DNA from: Rhynchonema sp. JSB1_4
Taxonomy: Eukaryota; Nematoda; Chromadorea; Monhysterida; Xyalidae
Length of the DNA: 64,000 nt
Reading direction: 5' to 3'
Assembly (NCBI GenBank): GCA_030248065.1
Contig: JASAMV010000238.1
Coordinates: forward strand, 1-64,000
Shown: piece after piece, positions 11,001 through 20,393 of the stretch
Layout: the number at the start of each line of letters is the position of its first letter
Numbering within the stretch: position 1 is the stretch's first letter
Translations under genes and position numbers: made by a program
Notes under the pieces: model-generated
The model's input: the letters and a program-made list of their open reading frames with translations, nothing else
Databases searched by the model: none
What the model was told of the DNA's origin: nothing

Positions 11001-14000
11001 TTGTGGGGTAGTCCCCCAGGACAGTAGGTAGGTACCCCCCTCGCCTGGTACAGCAGGCAGTGTAGTTCCTGAGGGGAGGGGGGTCCCCCCTAAGGTACAC
11101 TAACGGCCGCGCCAGGTACACAACCGCCTCAATTTTTTCCTAAAATATGCATTTTTAGGCCTAAAATAGGAATTTTTAGGCCTACAATGGGTAATTTTTA
11201 GGTCAATGATGTCAAAAGTCGCCAAAATACCCTTTTTATGGAGAATTTTTTCCAAAAAGGGGCAAAAATCGGTCAAATTTTCCGCCTCAAAAAGTGACTT
11301 TTTCCTGAATTTGGGTCTTCCACCCAGGGAGGTACACTAATCGCCGCACGGAAAAAAGGGTAGGTACACTACACTAACCGCCGCGCCGGACCAAGCAGGG
11401 TTGGGCAAAAAAAAAAATTTTTTTTTTTTAAAAAAAAATTTTTTTTTTTTTTTTAAAAAAAAAAAGGTTTTTGAAAAAAATTTTTTTTTTTAAAAAAAAA
11501 ATTTTTTTTTTTAAAATTTTCGGGGAACAAAATGTTCTAAAACGTCCAAAAATGGCCTTTTTGGGGGTTATTTTTTGTCATTTTTTCTCAAGGGTCGAAA
11601 AATTTTCTTCACAAAATCACCTTTGGGGCATGTATTTGGTACCTTAAGATACCCCAAATGATGTTATTATACCTTCCCGTAATACATGGGACACAGTATG
11701 CATGTGCCTACAGGGTACTTCGATGTCATACCCCATCGGGTCGGTCATATACGACTGATTCAGCTACCCGACAAGTATTTCTGCAGCTTATATTCTCAAT
11801 TCTGTGTGGTTTATAAGTGAATCTTGCTTATTCGGCCACAAACTGTTGTGTCCGATACCACAGAGCAGCAATCATCGGTCCATATCAAGCACAGACTGTT
11901 GGATCGCACCGAAATGACGTAAACACCCTTGATAAGTGATGCAAACCAAGTCACAAAAGTGACTTGTCAATTAAAGTTGCATTTTTTCGCGATTTTACGC
12001 GTTTTTTAGGCAAATTTGGTAAAATTTCCCCGAATCTCAGACTTTTTAAAAAAAAAATTTTTTTTAAAAAAAAAAAATTTTTTTTTTAAAAAAAAAACTT
12101 GTTTAAAAAAAAAAATTTTTTTTTCCAACCCTGGGACCAAGAACTACACTGACAGGTACAGTAGGTATCCCCCCGATTTTGCCCCAAAAGTGCCAATTTT
12201 TGACCAAAATGGCCAAAATTAGTGTAAAACAGTGTTGGGGATGGGGGGTTTGGGGGTAGCCCCCCAGTACAGTAGGTATCCCCCCTCGCCTGGTACAGTA
12301 GGTATCCCCCCCCGATGTTTGGCATGGTACAGTAGGTATTCCCCCCCCCCGCCCCCCCCCCCGATTTTCACCCCGGTACAGTTGGTATTCCCCCCCCCCC
12401 CGATTTTGGCCCAAAAGTGCCAATTTTTGACCAAAATGGCCAAAATTAGTGTAAAATTAGTGGTTTTAACCTCAAATTACCCAAAATTCGCGCGCAAATA
12501 CTACGTCTTCACACGATTCCACACATAATAAACACATTAAAAATTTTTACCCAAAAACCTAACCCCCAACCCCCTACGTACATAACCCCCAGGCCATCGG
12601 CTCTGGTGGCGGTGCAGTAGGTATTTCCCCTCTCCAAGCGCGGTACAGTGTGTATCCCCCTCCAGAGTACCTCCAACACTGGGGTAAATGCAGTGGTTTT
12701 TTCCGCAAATTACCCAAAATTCGCGCGCTACGCGCGCAAATACTACGTTTTCACACGATTCCACACATAATAAACACGAAAAATTTTCACCCAAAAACCT
12801 AACCCCCTCCAGGTACATAATCCCCCAGGCCATCGGCTCTGGTCCAGTTGGTATCCCCCTCTCCGAGCCCGGTACTGTTGGTATCCCCCCAGTGTTGGAG
12901 GTACTCTGGAGGGGGGGATACCTACTGTACCGCGCTCGGAGGGGGGATACCTACTGTACCAGAGCCGATGGCCTGGGGGGGTTATGTACCTAGGGGGGGT
13001 TTACGGGGGGGGTTAGGTTTTGGGGTGAAAATTTTTAATGTGTTTATTATGTGTGGAATCGTGTGAAAACGTAGTATTTGCGCCCGTAGCGCGCGAATTT
13101 TGGGTAATTTGAGGCAAAAACCACTGATTTTACACTAATTTTGGCCATTTTGGTCAAAAATTGGCACTTTTGAGGCAAAATCGGGGGGATACCTACTGCA
13201 CCGGGGTGAAAATCGGGGGGGGGGGGGGATACCTACTGTACCATGCCAAACATCGGGGGGGATACCTACTGTACCAGGCGAGGGGGATACCTACTGTACT
13301 GGGGGGCTGCCCCCCCCACCCCCCCCCACCTCCAACACTGATCCCCCCTCCAGAGTACCTCCAACGCTGGTTTGAAAGGTTGTTTTTTGGCGTGTAATCG
13401 CATTTATTCGTGTGGGATGTTACTTAGGGAGGGGGGCTCTATTCCGGTGGGGGCACTATTAATTCACTGACCCATTTTTGGGGGCTGTATTACGGGGGGC
13501 TCTATTCCGGGGGGGCTGTGTTTAGGTTTTTACGGTATCAATCAGTCGAATAAAAAATGCGACCAAAAAGATGAAGATTTGGGTAAAAACCTGCCAAATT
13601 GTCATCAACTTTTGGAAGAATTTTCTAGGTACCAAGAAACTGCACCCACTTACCAGAGGCATGCGGCCTTCCGTGAAGCTCAAAAATCTCATCTTGAAAA
13701 TTCACCAGGGCACCATCGAACCGCGTGTAATCCTTCGAGAATACCAGGCGAGCGATGCCGGTCTCATTTAGACTCAGCACAGCGCCTCGAGCACTCATAC
13801 TCACGTTGGTTGCATCGAATCGGCGAAAAAATTGAAATGGGCAAGGTGTGTCTGCAAACAACGATGGTCATTGTACTTTACGTATTGTCGGAAATAGAAC
13901 CGGGGGTCTATTTTTTCACTGGGTCATTTGGGGGGTTCAATTTACCGTAAAAACCTAAATAGAAGGGGGCTCTATTAATTCAAATTCAAATTTCAAATTT

Positions 14001-17000
14001 TATTTTATAATTCACTGACCCCATTATGGGGGCTCTGTTACGGGGGGCTCTATTCCGGGGGGCCTAATTCACTGACCCGAACCTGAAAAATTGTTCCCAG
14101 CAATGGTGTGGCTGGGGGGGGGGGGTGGGGGGGGGGGGGGTCCCCCCCAAGGTACAGTAGGTAGGTTGCCGCCCCTCGCCTGGTACAGTAGGTAGGTTGC
14201 CGCCCCTCCCCTGGTACAGTAGGTAGGTTGCCGCCCCACCTAACTTTTCACCCAAAACATTCATTTTTGGCTTAAAATTGCATAAAATTAGCATATTTGT
14301 CTGCAAATAGGCGAAAAATCGCGCGCTGCGCGCGAAATTAGTGTTTTAGACCACATTTTCTTCAGTATTTAGACATAAAAAATTTCGGTTTCCAGATGAC
14401 CCCCCCCCCCCAAGGGGTACGCCCCCCCCCCCCACGCTCGGCTGGTACAGTAGGTAGGTTGCCGCCCCGCATTTTGGGTGGTACAGTAGGTTGCCGCCCC
14501 GCCTGGGTAGCTACACCACTGTTCCCAGAAATACCCTCCAAAAACCCCTAAAAAGGGTTTGAAAGGATGTTTTTTCGCTTGTAATCACATTTATTCGTGT
14601 CTATTAGTCAATAGGAGGCGTATTATGTGCTCTGAACGAACAACAAACGTGCATAAATTCAAATTCAAATTTTATCTGCGAGCTTACGCGAAGACCTTCA
14701 CAAGATCCGGAAAAACCCTTAAAATAAAACAGTGTTAATAACAAAGAATGTGAACATGAATGAACAAACGACAATGGAAACGCACCGGTGCAGTGCTGTG
14801 GCTACTTTTGCGGGGCGGGTAGGGTACATAGGTGGAAAAAATCGGGGCGGGTAGGGGGGTAGTGTACCTGGGATTTTGGGGGGGGGGGGGGAAATCCGGT
14901 TTGGGGGGGGGGGAGGGGGGAAGATTTTTCGGGGGCGGGGTAGGGTACAACACAAGTTTTTTCGGGTGCCTGTTTTTATGTACTAAAAAGTGCATATATC
15001 GCGCGCAGCGCGAGATTTTTTGCACTTTTCAGGGTTTTCGGTCTAAATTTGGGCATTTTTGACCGAAAAATGGGCATTTTGGGGTTAAAAATCGGGGCGG
15101 GTAGGGTACCAGGGCGGGGCGGGTAGGGGCAGTGTAGTTCCTGGGGGGAGGGGGGGGGTCCCCCCTAAGGCAATGGTGTGGCTGGGGGGGGGGGGGGGGG
15201 GGGGGGGTCCCCCCCAGTGTAGTTCCTGGGGGGGGGGGGGGGGTATCCCCCCCCCCCTCGGGTACGCTATCTCCCCCTCGGGTGGTACACTATCCCCCTA
15301 TCTCCCCCTCCGGGTACACTATCTCCCCCAATTTTTGCCTAAAATGGCCATTTTTAGGCCTAAAATGGGCATTTTTAGGCCTAAAATGTGTGATTTTCAG
15401 GTCAATGTTCTCAACAGTCGCCAAAATACCCTTTTTATGAGAATTTTTTCCAAAAAGGGGCAAAAATACGTCAAGTTTTCTACCTCAAAAAGTGACTTTT
15501 TCGTGAATTTGGGTCTTCCTCCCCCTTCCCCCCTCGGGGGTGCACTACCTCCCCCTCCGAAAAAAACGGGGGGTCCGCTATCTCCCCCTCCGGACCAGGA
15601 ACTACACTGGTCCCCCCCCCCCCAAGGTACAGTAGGTAGGTTGCCGCCCCTCGCCTGGTACAGTAGGTAGGTTGCCGCCCCTCCCCTGGTACAGTAGGTA
15701 GGTTGCCGCCCCACCTAACTTTTCACCCAAAACATTCATTTTTGGCTTAAAATTGCATAAAATTAGCATATTTGTCTGCAAATAGGCGAAAAATCGCGCG
15801 CTGCGCGCGAAATTAGTGTTTTAGGCCACATTTTCTTCAGTATTTAGACATAAAAAATTTCGGTTTCCAGATGACCCCCCCCCCAAGTGGTCCGACCCCC
15901 CCCTCGCTCGGCTGGTACAGTAGGTAGGTTGCCGCCCCGCATTTAGGGTGGTACAGTAGGTTGCCGCCCCGCCTGGGTAGCTACACCACTGCCCTAAGGT
16001 ACACTAACCGCCGCGACCAAGGTACACTAGTACACTAACCGCCGCGCCAGGTACACTAACCGCCTCAATTTTTGCCTAAAATCGGCATTTTTAGGCCTAA
16101 AATGGCCATTTTTAGGCCTAAAATGGATGATTTTCAGGTCAATGATGTCAAAAGTCGCCAAAATACCCTTTTTATGGAGAATTTTTTCCAAAAAGGGGTA
16201 AAAATCGGTCAAATTTTCTACCTCAAAAAAAGTGACTTTTTCCTGGATTTGGGTCTTCCCCCCCCTTCCCCCCCCAGGGAGGTACACTAACCGCCGCACG
16301 GAAAAAAGGGGTAGGTACACTAACCGCCGCGCCGGACCAGGAACTACACTGGGTAGGGGGTAGGGTACCAGAGCGGGGCGGGTAGGGGGGTAGCGTACCA
16401 GGCCGGGGCGGGTAGGGTACCATTGGGGGGGACCCCCCCCCCCCACCCCCCCCCCAGCCACAGCACTGCACCGGTGAGATTAATACACAAAATGTAACTA
16501 TCAAGCCTTAATACACTACTGTATAGGGGATGTTACTTAGGGAGGGGGCTCTATTCCGGGGGCCGGAAGGTGGGGCTGGGGCTCTATTAATTCACTCACT
16601 GACCCCTTTTTGGGGGGGGGGGCTGCATTTAGGTTTTTACGGTAAAAACGGTACCCCTGAGCCCGGTACAGTAGGTATCGTATCCCCCTGCCTGCCTGCC
16701 CCTCCTCAGAGAAATCCGAACCTCGGGCCGGGCCGAGCCGCGCGCGATTTTGGACTTTCAAATCGGGCCGGGCCGGAGTTTTGGTCAGTCGGGCCGGATC
16801 CTAATCTCTGATTGCGATGCGATGCGACCGGTATGCCATGCGACCTCTGACTTGCAGTTGCAGCATGCATTTTGTGAAACATTTACTGCTCGCAGCCAGG
16901 CTACGGCAAGAAGCACTGCACCACCAATAATACCGTACCGAAGAGAGCGATCCATTTCAACTGGGCACGCCTACAGGCACATTGCGCGCGCCGTTCGTTG

Positions 17001-18898
17001 CGCATGTTTGGATTTGACTGCTTTGTTCCATGATAACTTGGTGCACTTCCACTTTGTTTCAGTGGAGGTACACACACATACCAATAATGTAGGGAAGATA
17101 AAGGCAGTCCACGGGAGGTTGTCACTCAGCCCCCGACGTAACCCACTGTAATTTTGATCTGCAAGGATCGTGGCGAGACCATTTTGTTTTTTATCTATGT
17201 TTTGCGTGTTAGCGCCAACACCAACCAACATTTCCAAGTTTTGGGGATCGACGCGCACGATGACAATTTCCAGCTTGCTGCCGCTAATACACGTGTCGAT
17301 AAGCAGCGATCAGCATGGGTCTCGCAACGATCTCGCTTGCGGTGGGTTACGGTATTCGGGCGCGCCCATGTAGGCCAGGGCCAGGGCCGGGGCCATGAAA
17401 AATAATCTATGTCCGAGGCCCTGGCCCCGGCCCTGGCCTACATACATGGGCGCAGCGCACCGACAGGGCCGGGGCCGGTGCGAAATATTTTTCTGGATAG
17501 GCCACGTCAGAACTACAGGGTTGTCAATAATCCAACATTAGTTTCGTATACATATGCAGCTGTGCGTGTGTGTTCGTGTTGGGTGTGCTGTTGCCTGATG
17601 TATCAAGGGCACGGTCATTTTGGGGTTTTATTTAGGTTATGCATATGTATTTGTTCAAGCAAATTAATATAAAGCGCTTTATTCTTAAAAATACTGGCTG
17701 ATGAAAAGTCACCAGATGACATAAATTGTTTGAACAACCACAGTAAACGACATGACTGCGCGATATTTGAGTAACCTATAATTCAACCAATCAGCGAAAA
17801 GCGCACGTCGTGTATGTGCACGGTCAAAGGCGGACTGTATGTGTATAATTGCAGGTAGAAGTTCAGTGTTTTGTCAACAATATTTCAAACTGCAGCCCGA
17901 ATTTGCAATTTGCAAATTTGTATACTCTAAAGAAAAACACGAGACAGCGATGCCCTTGATAAATCAGGTAATAGCGCACCCAACGCGAACACGCACGCAA
18001 AGCTGCATACACGAAACCAATGTTGGATTATTGACAACCCTGTAGTTGAAACGTCGCCTATCCAGAAAAATGTTTCGCACCGGCCCCGGCCCCGGCCCTG
18101 TCGGTGCGCCCATGTAGACCAGCGCCGGGGCCGGGGCCAGGGCCTCGGACATAGATTATTTTTCATGGCCCTGGCCTACATGGGCGCGCCCTTCGGGGGC
18201 TGAGTGACAACCTCCCGTAGGGTGATATTTTCGAAACGGTGTAAAGGTCAGTTGGGTGTAAAGGTCGGTGGAAAGCTCGGTCGACAGCTCAGTGTGATAG
18301 ACCTCGGTGTAAACTTGAAACATTCCACGTTAATAACAGGCAATGTTTCACGTTTACACCGAGCTACGCCGACCGAGCTTTCGACCGAACTTTACACCGA
18401 CCTTTACGCCCAACTGACTTTTACACCGTTTCGAAAATTCCACCCGTAGACTGCCTTTACTGTACCATACCACTTTCGTTGCGAGTTCATTTATGGTTAA
18501 AATGTGCACAATTCGCTCGTTGCACTTTTTGCGTTTTTGGTCGATTTTTGCCAAGTTTTGGCTATCCTTGACCAAAAAGGGTACTTTTAGGGTGAAAATA
18601 GGGTAAAAATAGTAGGCGATACTGTACCGGGAGATACTGTACTGTACCTGACCGCGGGGGGAGCGCACATACTGTACCAGTGGGGAGGATGATACTGTAC
18701 ATTTCGGGGGAAGCCCACCCCCCCAGCATCAGCACATACCAATGGCCTATACCTGATACTCACGTCAAGGTGTTTGGAAGGTGAAGGCACACTACACCAA
18801 CACGAGCCCGATTTCGAAGGACGAAGGTGGTGTGTGATGAAAACGAATAGAATGAGAAAATCCTTACACTCCATTTCGTATTCTTCAACATGTAACAT
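8046..18898 (-). CDS. Unrecognised seven-exon gene, 301-aa product
   Basis: Exons in transcription order: 18868-18898 (ATG), 13654-13851, 10579-10665, 8933-9199, 8685-8775, 8377-8497 and 8046-8156 (TGA). All introns are GT-AG, and the 906 nt close to 302 codons without a break, which is strong evidence for a real gene. The first, 31-nt exon is the least certain. Product: a front part with LSLNETGIARLVFSKDYTRF and LVNFQDEIFELHG; a Ser/Thr-rich middle (about residues 112-150, runs such as STSSNDSSSTS); then LKIRIDPDGQYVDLQ, ADLEARNYLTPDIAYGSPVH and GKMAIHFQ, ending in a Pro/acidic tail (PPPTPAN...PMDESSAHGGEDFMQ). No signal peptide or membrane segment. I do not recognise the family; the look is of a soluble, possibly nuclear or cytoplasmic regulatory protein, which is only a guess. 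Introns 1 and 2 contain the large transposon nests. Confidence 0.65.
9860..10560. repeat. Repeat cluster: GTTGACGATAGATAGAT units and paired AAACGG blocks
   Basis: GTTGACGATAGATAGAT or close variants occur at about 9868, 9900, 10106, 10136 and 10164. Two blocks, about 10200-10270 and 10497-10550, share AAACGGTTTTTTTCAGT, ATATATTT and CGGAAAAATTGCAC. The whole lies in intron 3 of the unrecognised gene. It looks like a transposon with repeated subterminal motifs, but I could not fix its ends. Confidence 0.6.
11058..12151. mobile_element. hAT-like element F (CAGTGTAGTTCCTG), nest level 3
   Basis: Starts CAGTGTAGTTCCTG and ends GAACTACACTG. Subterminal words are GGTACACTAACSGCCGC. Its interior (about 11128-11330, TTAGGCCTAAAAT...) matches the interiors of the elements at 15130 and 15215. 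Flanks are ACAGCAGG on the left and ACAGGTAC on the right, so the target duplication is imperfect. It is interrupted by element G. Confidence 0.75.
11396..12133. mobile_element. hAT-like element G (CAGGGTTGGGCAAAA), nest level 4
   Basis: 738 bp with ends CAGGGTTGGGC and CCAACCCTG, followed on both sides inside by long A/T homopolymer palindromes. Flanked by a perfect 8-bp duplication GGACCAAG (11388-11395 and 12134-12141). The target is the terminal GGACCARGAACTACACTG sequence of element F. Related by its ends to the ~0.5-kb elements at 27665, 29667 and 58762. Confidence 0.9.
14101..14520. mobile_element. hAT-like element C, copy 1 (CAATGGTGTGGCT)
   Basis: Begins CAATGGTGTGGCTGGG and ends AGCTACACCACT(G). 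GTTCCCAG lies on both sides (14093-14100 and 14521-14528). If the terminal G belongs to the element, the duplication is 7 bp. Subterminal words are GGTACAGTAGGTAGGTTGCC. The unoccupied target is visible in copy 1 of the host element at about 10933. Confidence 0.85.
15171..15991. mobile_element. hAT-like element C, copy 2, inside B
   Basis: Ends CAATGGTGTGGCTGGG / AGCTACACCACTG with a perfect 8-bp duplication CCCTAAGG (15163-15170, 15992-15999). The sequence right of element D is nearly identical to that of copy 1 (14150-14520). Interrupted by element D. Confidence 0.92.
15215..15609. mobile_element. hAT-like element D, innermost of the nest
   Basis: 395 bp with ends CAGTGTAGTTCCTG / CAGGAACTACACTG and an 8-bp duplication GTCCCCCC (15207-15214, 15610-15617), read inside a C run. 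Subterminal words are GGTACACTATCTCCCCCTC. The ends and interior match element B, but the subterminal words differ. Confidence 0.88.
16644..17098. other. Intronic spacer with GGGCCGGGCC-rich stretch
   Basis: 16660-16800 is rich in GGCC/CGGGCC words like those at 0.5-1.0 kb. 16800-17098 is unremarkable. No exon found. Confidence 0.4.
17358..18191. mobile_element. Foldback element, GGGCGCGCCC ends, 834 bp
   Basis: Long inverted arms of about 200 bp, starting GGGCGCGCCCATGTAGGCC and ending with its complement. They contain alternating GGCCCTGGCC/GGCCCCGGCC words, AAAAATAATCTATGTCCGA, and ACAGGGTTGTCAATAATCCA near the inner edge. Three-base duplication TTC (17355-17357, 18192-18194), confirmed against the empty site at about 19898. 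A distant relative is at 54550-54900. Confidence 0.88.
18220..18445. mobile_element. Palindromic MITE family 1, copy 2
   Basis: 226 bp, starts GGGTGATATTTTCGAAACGG and ends TTTCGAAAATTCCACCC. It is flanked by GTA on both sides (18217-18219, 18446-18448). Inserted in the right terminal repeat of MITE family 2. Confidence 0.9.
18456..18867. other. Intronic; GATACTGTACC-word cluster at 18.6-18.72 kb
   Basis: 18610-18710 contains several RTACTGTACC words and G runs, reminiscent of the subterminal words of the hAT-like elements (core GGTACAGTA), but I could not find matching ends. The first exon of the minus-strand gene follows at 18868. Confidence 0.4.
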
Positions 18899-19645
18899 TT
18901 CCCAAATCGGCAGCCACGTCAGAATGTTTCACTTTTCACTAATTTGCTAGCTGCGAAATCGAGCCTGGAGTTGGTGTAGTTTGCCTTTAAAAATTTTCAG
19001 TGATGGCCCTTTGGCGGATTGTGTAACAAGCTAGAAGATTTCGCTCAAACGGAGGTTTCATTCGTCGGTGGTTTTGAGTGGAGTTCTCGGCTTTGCTGCT
19101 GATCTGATCCCCACGAAAAACTTTCAATCGAAGAGCGATGGAGAGGTCTTTTACGCGCAGTTGTCGGCCCGATAAATAAATATATGCCACGGGGGCGCGG
19201 CGAAAGAACTGATATGCTTCCCATGTCCCAAAAACATTGAGCTCCACCACAGCTCGTGTGGCCGTGTCAAAACAGGCCCAATCCTCGTCGTATGCTCACC
19301 AAATTTTCAGAACAGCCTGGTGACGATGAAAGAAACCATTTCAAACCATTTTTAGAACAAATGGGCACTGGTTTAACTCGCGGCAAAGTGTCCAAAACGG
19401 CCCAAATTTTTCCAACATTCTGCATCTGTGTGTTCTATTGTGATGTGTAGGCTCACCCCTCATTGGCCCAAATTCTCGAAAGCGCAACCACCACCGGGGG
19501 TGGTTGCGCCTCCAAAAACGATGATGACAACTTCCAGCTGGCTGACCTTAATTCAATTTATTGCGTGCCTACACGAACAGTAGCGTTGTTCAGCGCACGC
19601 ACGATTTAAAAGGGAAATTACGCACCAACGGGGAGAGCGTCATAT
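18899..19645 (-). other. Upstream of the minus-strand gene; unexplained open frame 18987-19250
   Basis: A minus-strand frame of 87 codons (contains EAYQFFRRAPVAYIYLSGR) is open here. I do not recognise it and see no clear splice context, so it may be chance. An 18-bp imperfect palindrome, AACCACCACCGGGGGTGGTT, lies at about 19487-19506. Confidence 0.25.
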
Positions 19646-19942
19646 AAAGGCAATCTACGGAAGGTTGTCACTCAGCCCCCGAATACCGTAACCCACCGTA
19701 ATATTGATCTGCAAGGATCGTGTCGAGACCATTTTGTTTTTTATCTATGTTTTGCGTGTTAGCGCCAACACCAACCAACATTTCGAAGTTTTGGTGATCG
19801 ACGCGCATGATGACAATTTCCAGCTTGCTGCCGCTAATACACGTGTCGATAAGCAGCGAGCAGCATGGGTCTCGCAACGATCTCGCTTACGGTGGGTTAC
19901 GGTATTCGGGGGCTGAGTGACAACCTCCCGTAGACTGCCTTT
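19646..19942. mobile_element. MITE family 2, intact copy
   Basis: About 297 bp. Inverted ends of about 56 bp start AAAGGCAATCTACGG and end GTAGACTGCCTTT, with TATA-type sequence at both edges. The interior is nearly identical to 17.15-17.35 kb. It serves as the uninterrupted reference for the composite at 17099-18455. Confidence 0.9.
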
Positions 19943-20093
19943 ATATCAAATGTACCGTTGTGGAACTGGTGGCGGTGGCGCTTTCAAGAATTTGGGCATA
20001 ATTGTGCCTGTGTGCACTGCCTTTCAGGTAAACCTGCAAATCACGGAACCCTGAATCAATGAGGAAACACATGTGAAGGTGAGAAAAATGTTC

Positions 20094-20393
20094 TGTTGTT
20101 TGTTGTTTAGGATTCATACAGTCGTCTCGTTGTATGTTTTGTAGGTTTATTGTCAGGGTTAGTAGTATAAGCAAAGTCACAAACGGTACAACTAAAGAAT
20201 GAAAGAAAGAGCACAGATTATATAGGTACAGAACAGGATGTTTGCGAAAGCCCCAATCGGGGGGAAAGGAAATCAGAACAATTAGATAATTAGCGACACA
20301 AAGTGGCGTGCCGCACACAAAGTCACCCCCAAAGTATTGGCACATGGGGCAAACAATTCACTAGGAAATTACTAATGGCAGAAATTTCCTACA
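20094..20393 (-). mobile_element. LTR, BEL/Pao-type element, minus orientation, copy 1
   Basis: Read on the minus strand it starts TGTAGGAAATTTC and ends AACAACAAACAACA (TG...CA). It has a TATATAA box and, about 90 bp downstream, an AATAAA signal. The 283 bp from 20111 to 20393 recur, as far as I can see without difference, at 23533-23815. The gag frame between them reads on the plus strand, opposite to these LTRs. Confidence 0.7.

Larger units (their letters stand above)
10979..13369. mobile_element. hAT-like element E, nest level 2
   Basis: Begins CAGTGTTGGAGG and ends CCTCCAACGCTG. Both sides carry the exact 8-bp duplication GTTTGAAA (10971-10978 and 13370-13377). The uninterrupted target (AAAAAGGGTTTGAAAGGATG) can be read in the sister copy at about 14552. 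Repeated GGTACAGTAGGTATCCCCCC words mark both subterminal regions. Its 12.16-13.37 kb part is a large imperfect palindrome with an internal direct duplication (about 12497-12640 and 12705-12850). No transposase is seen. Confidence 0.85.
10812..13536. mobile_element. CCGTAAAAACC-ended element, copy 1, carrying nested hAT-like insertions
   Basis: Ends are ACCGTAAAAACCTAAATA and TTTAGGTTTTTACGGT. Just inside are repeated GGGGGCTCTATTAATTCACT / GGGGCTCTATTCCGG words. The right flank begins TA but the left flank does not, so the target duplication is unclear (TA is seen on both sides of copy 2 at 13948). Without its insertions the element is only about 330 bp. It lies in intron 2 of the unrecognised minus-strand gene and is interrupted by element E (10979-13369). 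Confidence 0.7.
15130..16351. mobile_element. hAT-like element B (CAGTGTAGTTCCTG), inside A
   Basis: Ends CAGTGTAGTTCCTG / CAGGAACTACACTG with a perfect 8-bp duplication GGTAGGGG (15122-15129, 16352-16359). Subterminal words are GGTACACTAACCGCCGC. Its interior (16063-16258) is the same as in elements F and D. Interrupted by element C copy 2. Confidence 0.92.
14791..16468. mobile_element. hAT-like element A (CAGTGCTGTGGCT)
   Basis: Perfect 13-bp inverted ends CAGTGCTGTGGCT / AGCCACAGCACTG and a perfect 8-bp duplication CACCGGTG (14783-14790, 16469-16476). Subterminal words are GGGGCGGGTAGGGTAC. A related unoccupied site with a single CACCGGTG is present near 36262. Interrupted by element B. 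Confidence 0.92.
13948..16643. mobile_element. CCGTAAAAACC-ended element, copy 2, outermost layer of the deepest nest
   Basis: Ends are CCGTAAAAACCTAAATAG and ATTTAGGTTTTTACGG, with TA on both sides. It lies in intron 1 of the unrecognised gene. Own sequence: 13948-14100, 14521 to about 14604, and about 16531-16643. These parts align with copy 1 (for example GGGATGTTACTTAGGGAGGG at about 13415 and 16526). A further insertion, about 14605-16530, includes sequence also found at 36.25-36.40 kb in the opposite orientation and hosts element A. Confidence 0.7.
17099..18455. mobile_element. MITE family 2, interrupted by two other elements
   Basis: Ends are AAAGGCAGTCCACGGGAGG and GTAGACTGCCTTT, flanked by TA. 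Its interior matches the intact copy at 19646-19942. Two insertions are visible: a GGGCGCGCCC foldback element (17358-18191), and family-1 MITE (18220-18445) in the right inverted end. Removing both, with one copy of each 3-bp duplication, restores the uninterrupted structure. Confidence 0.88.

Noticed and set aside
11396..16468. Many Gly-, Pro- and Lys-rich open frames in the nests
   Set aside because: They result from G/C and A/T homopolymer runs in subterminal regions and appear on both strands and in several frames.
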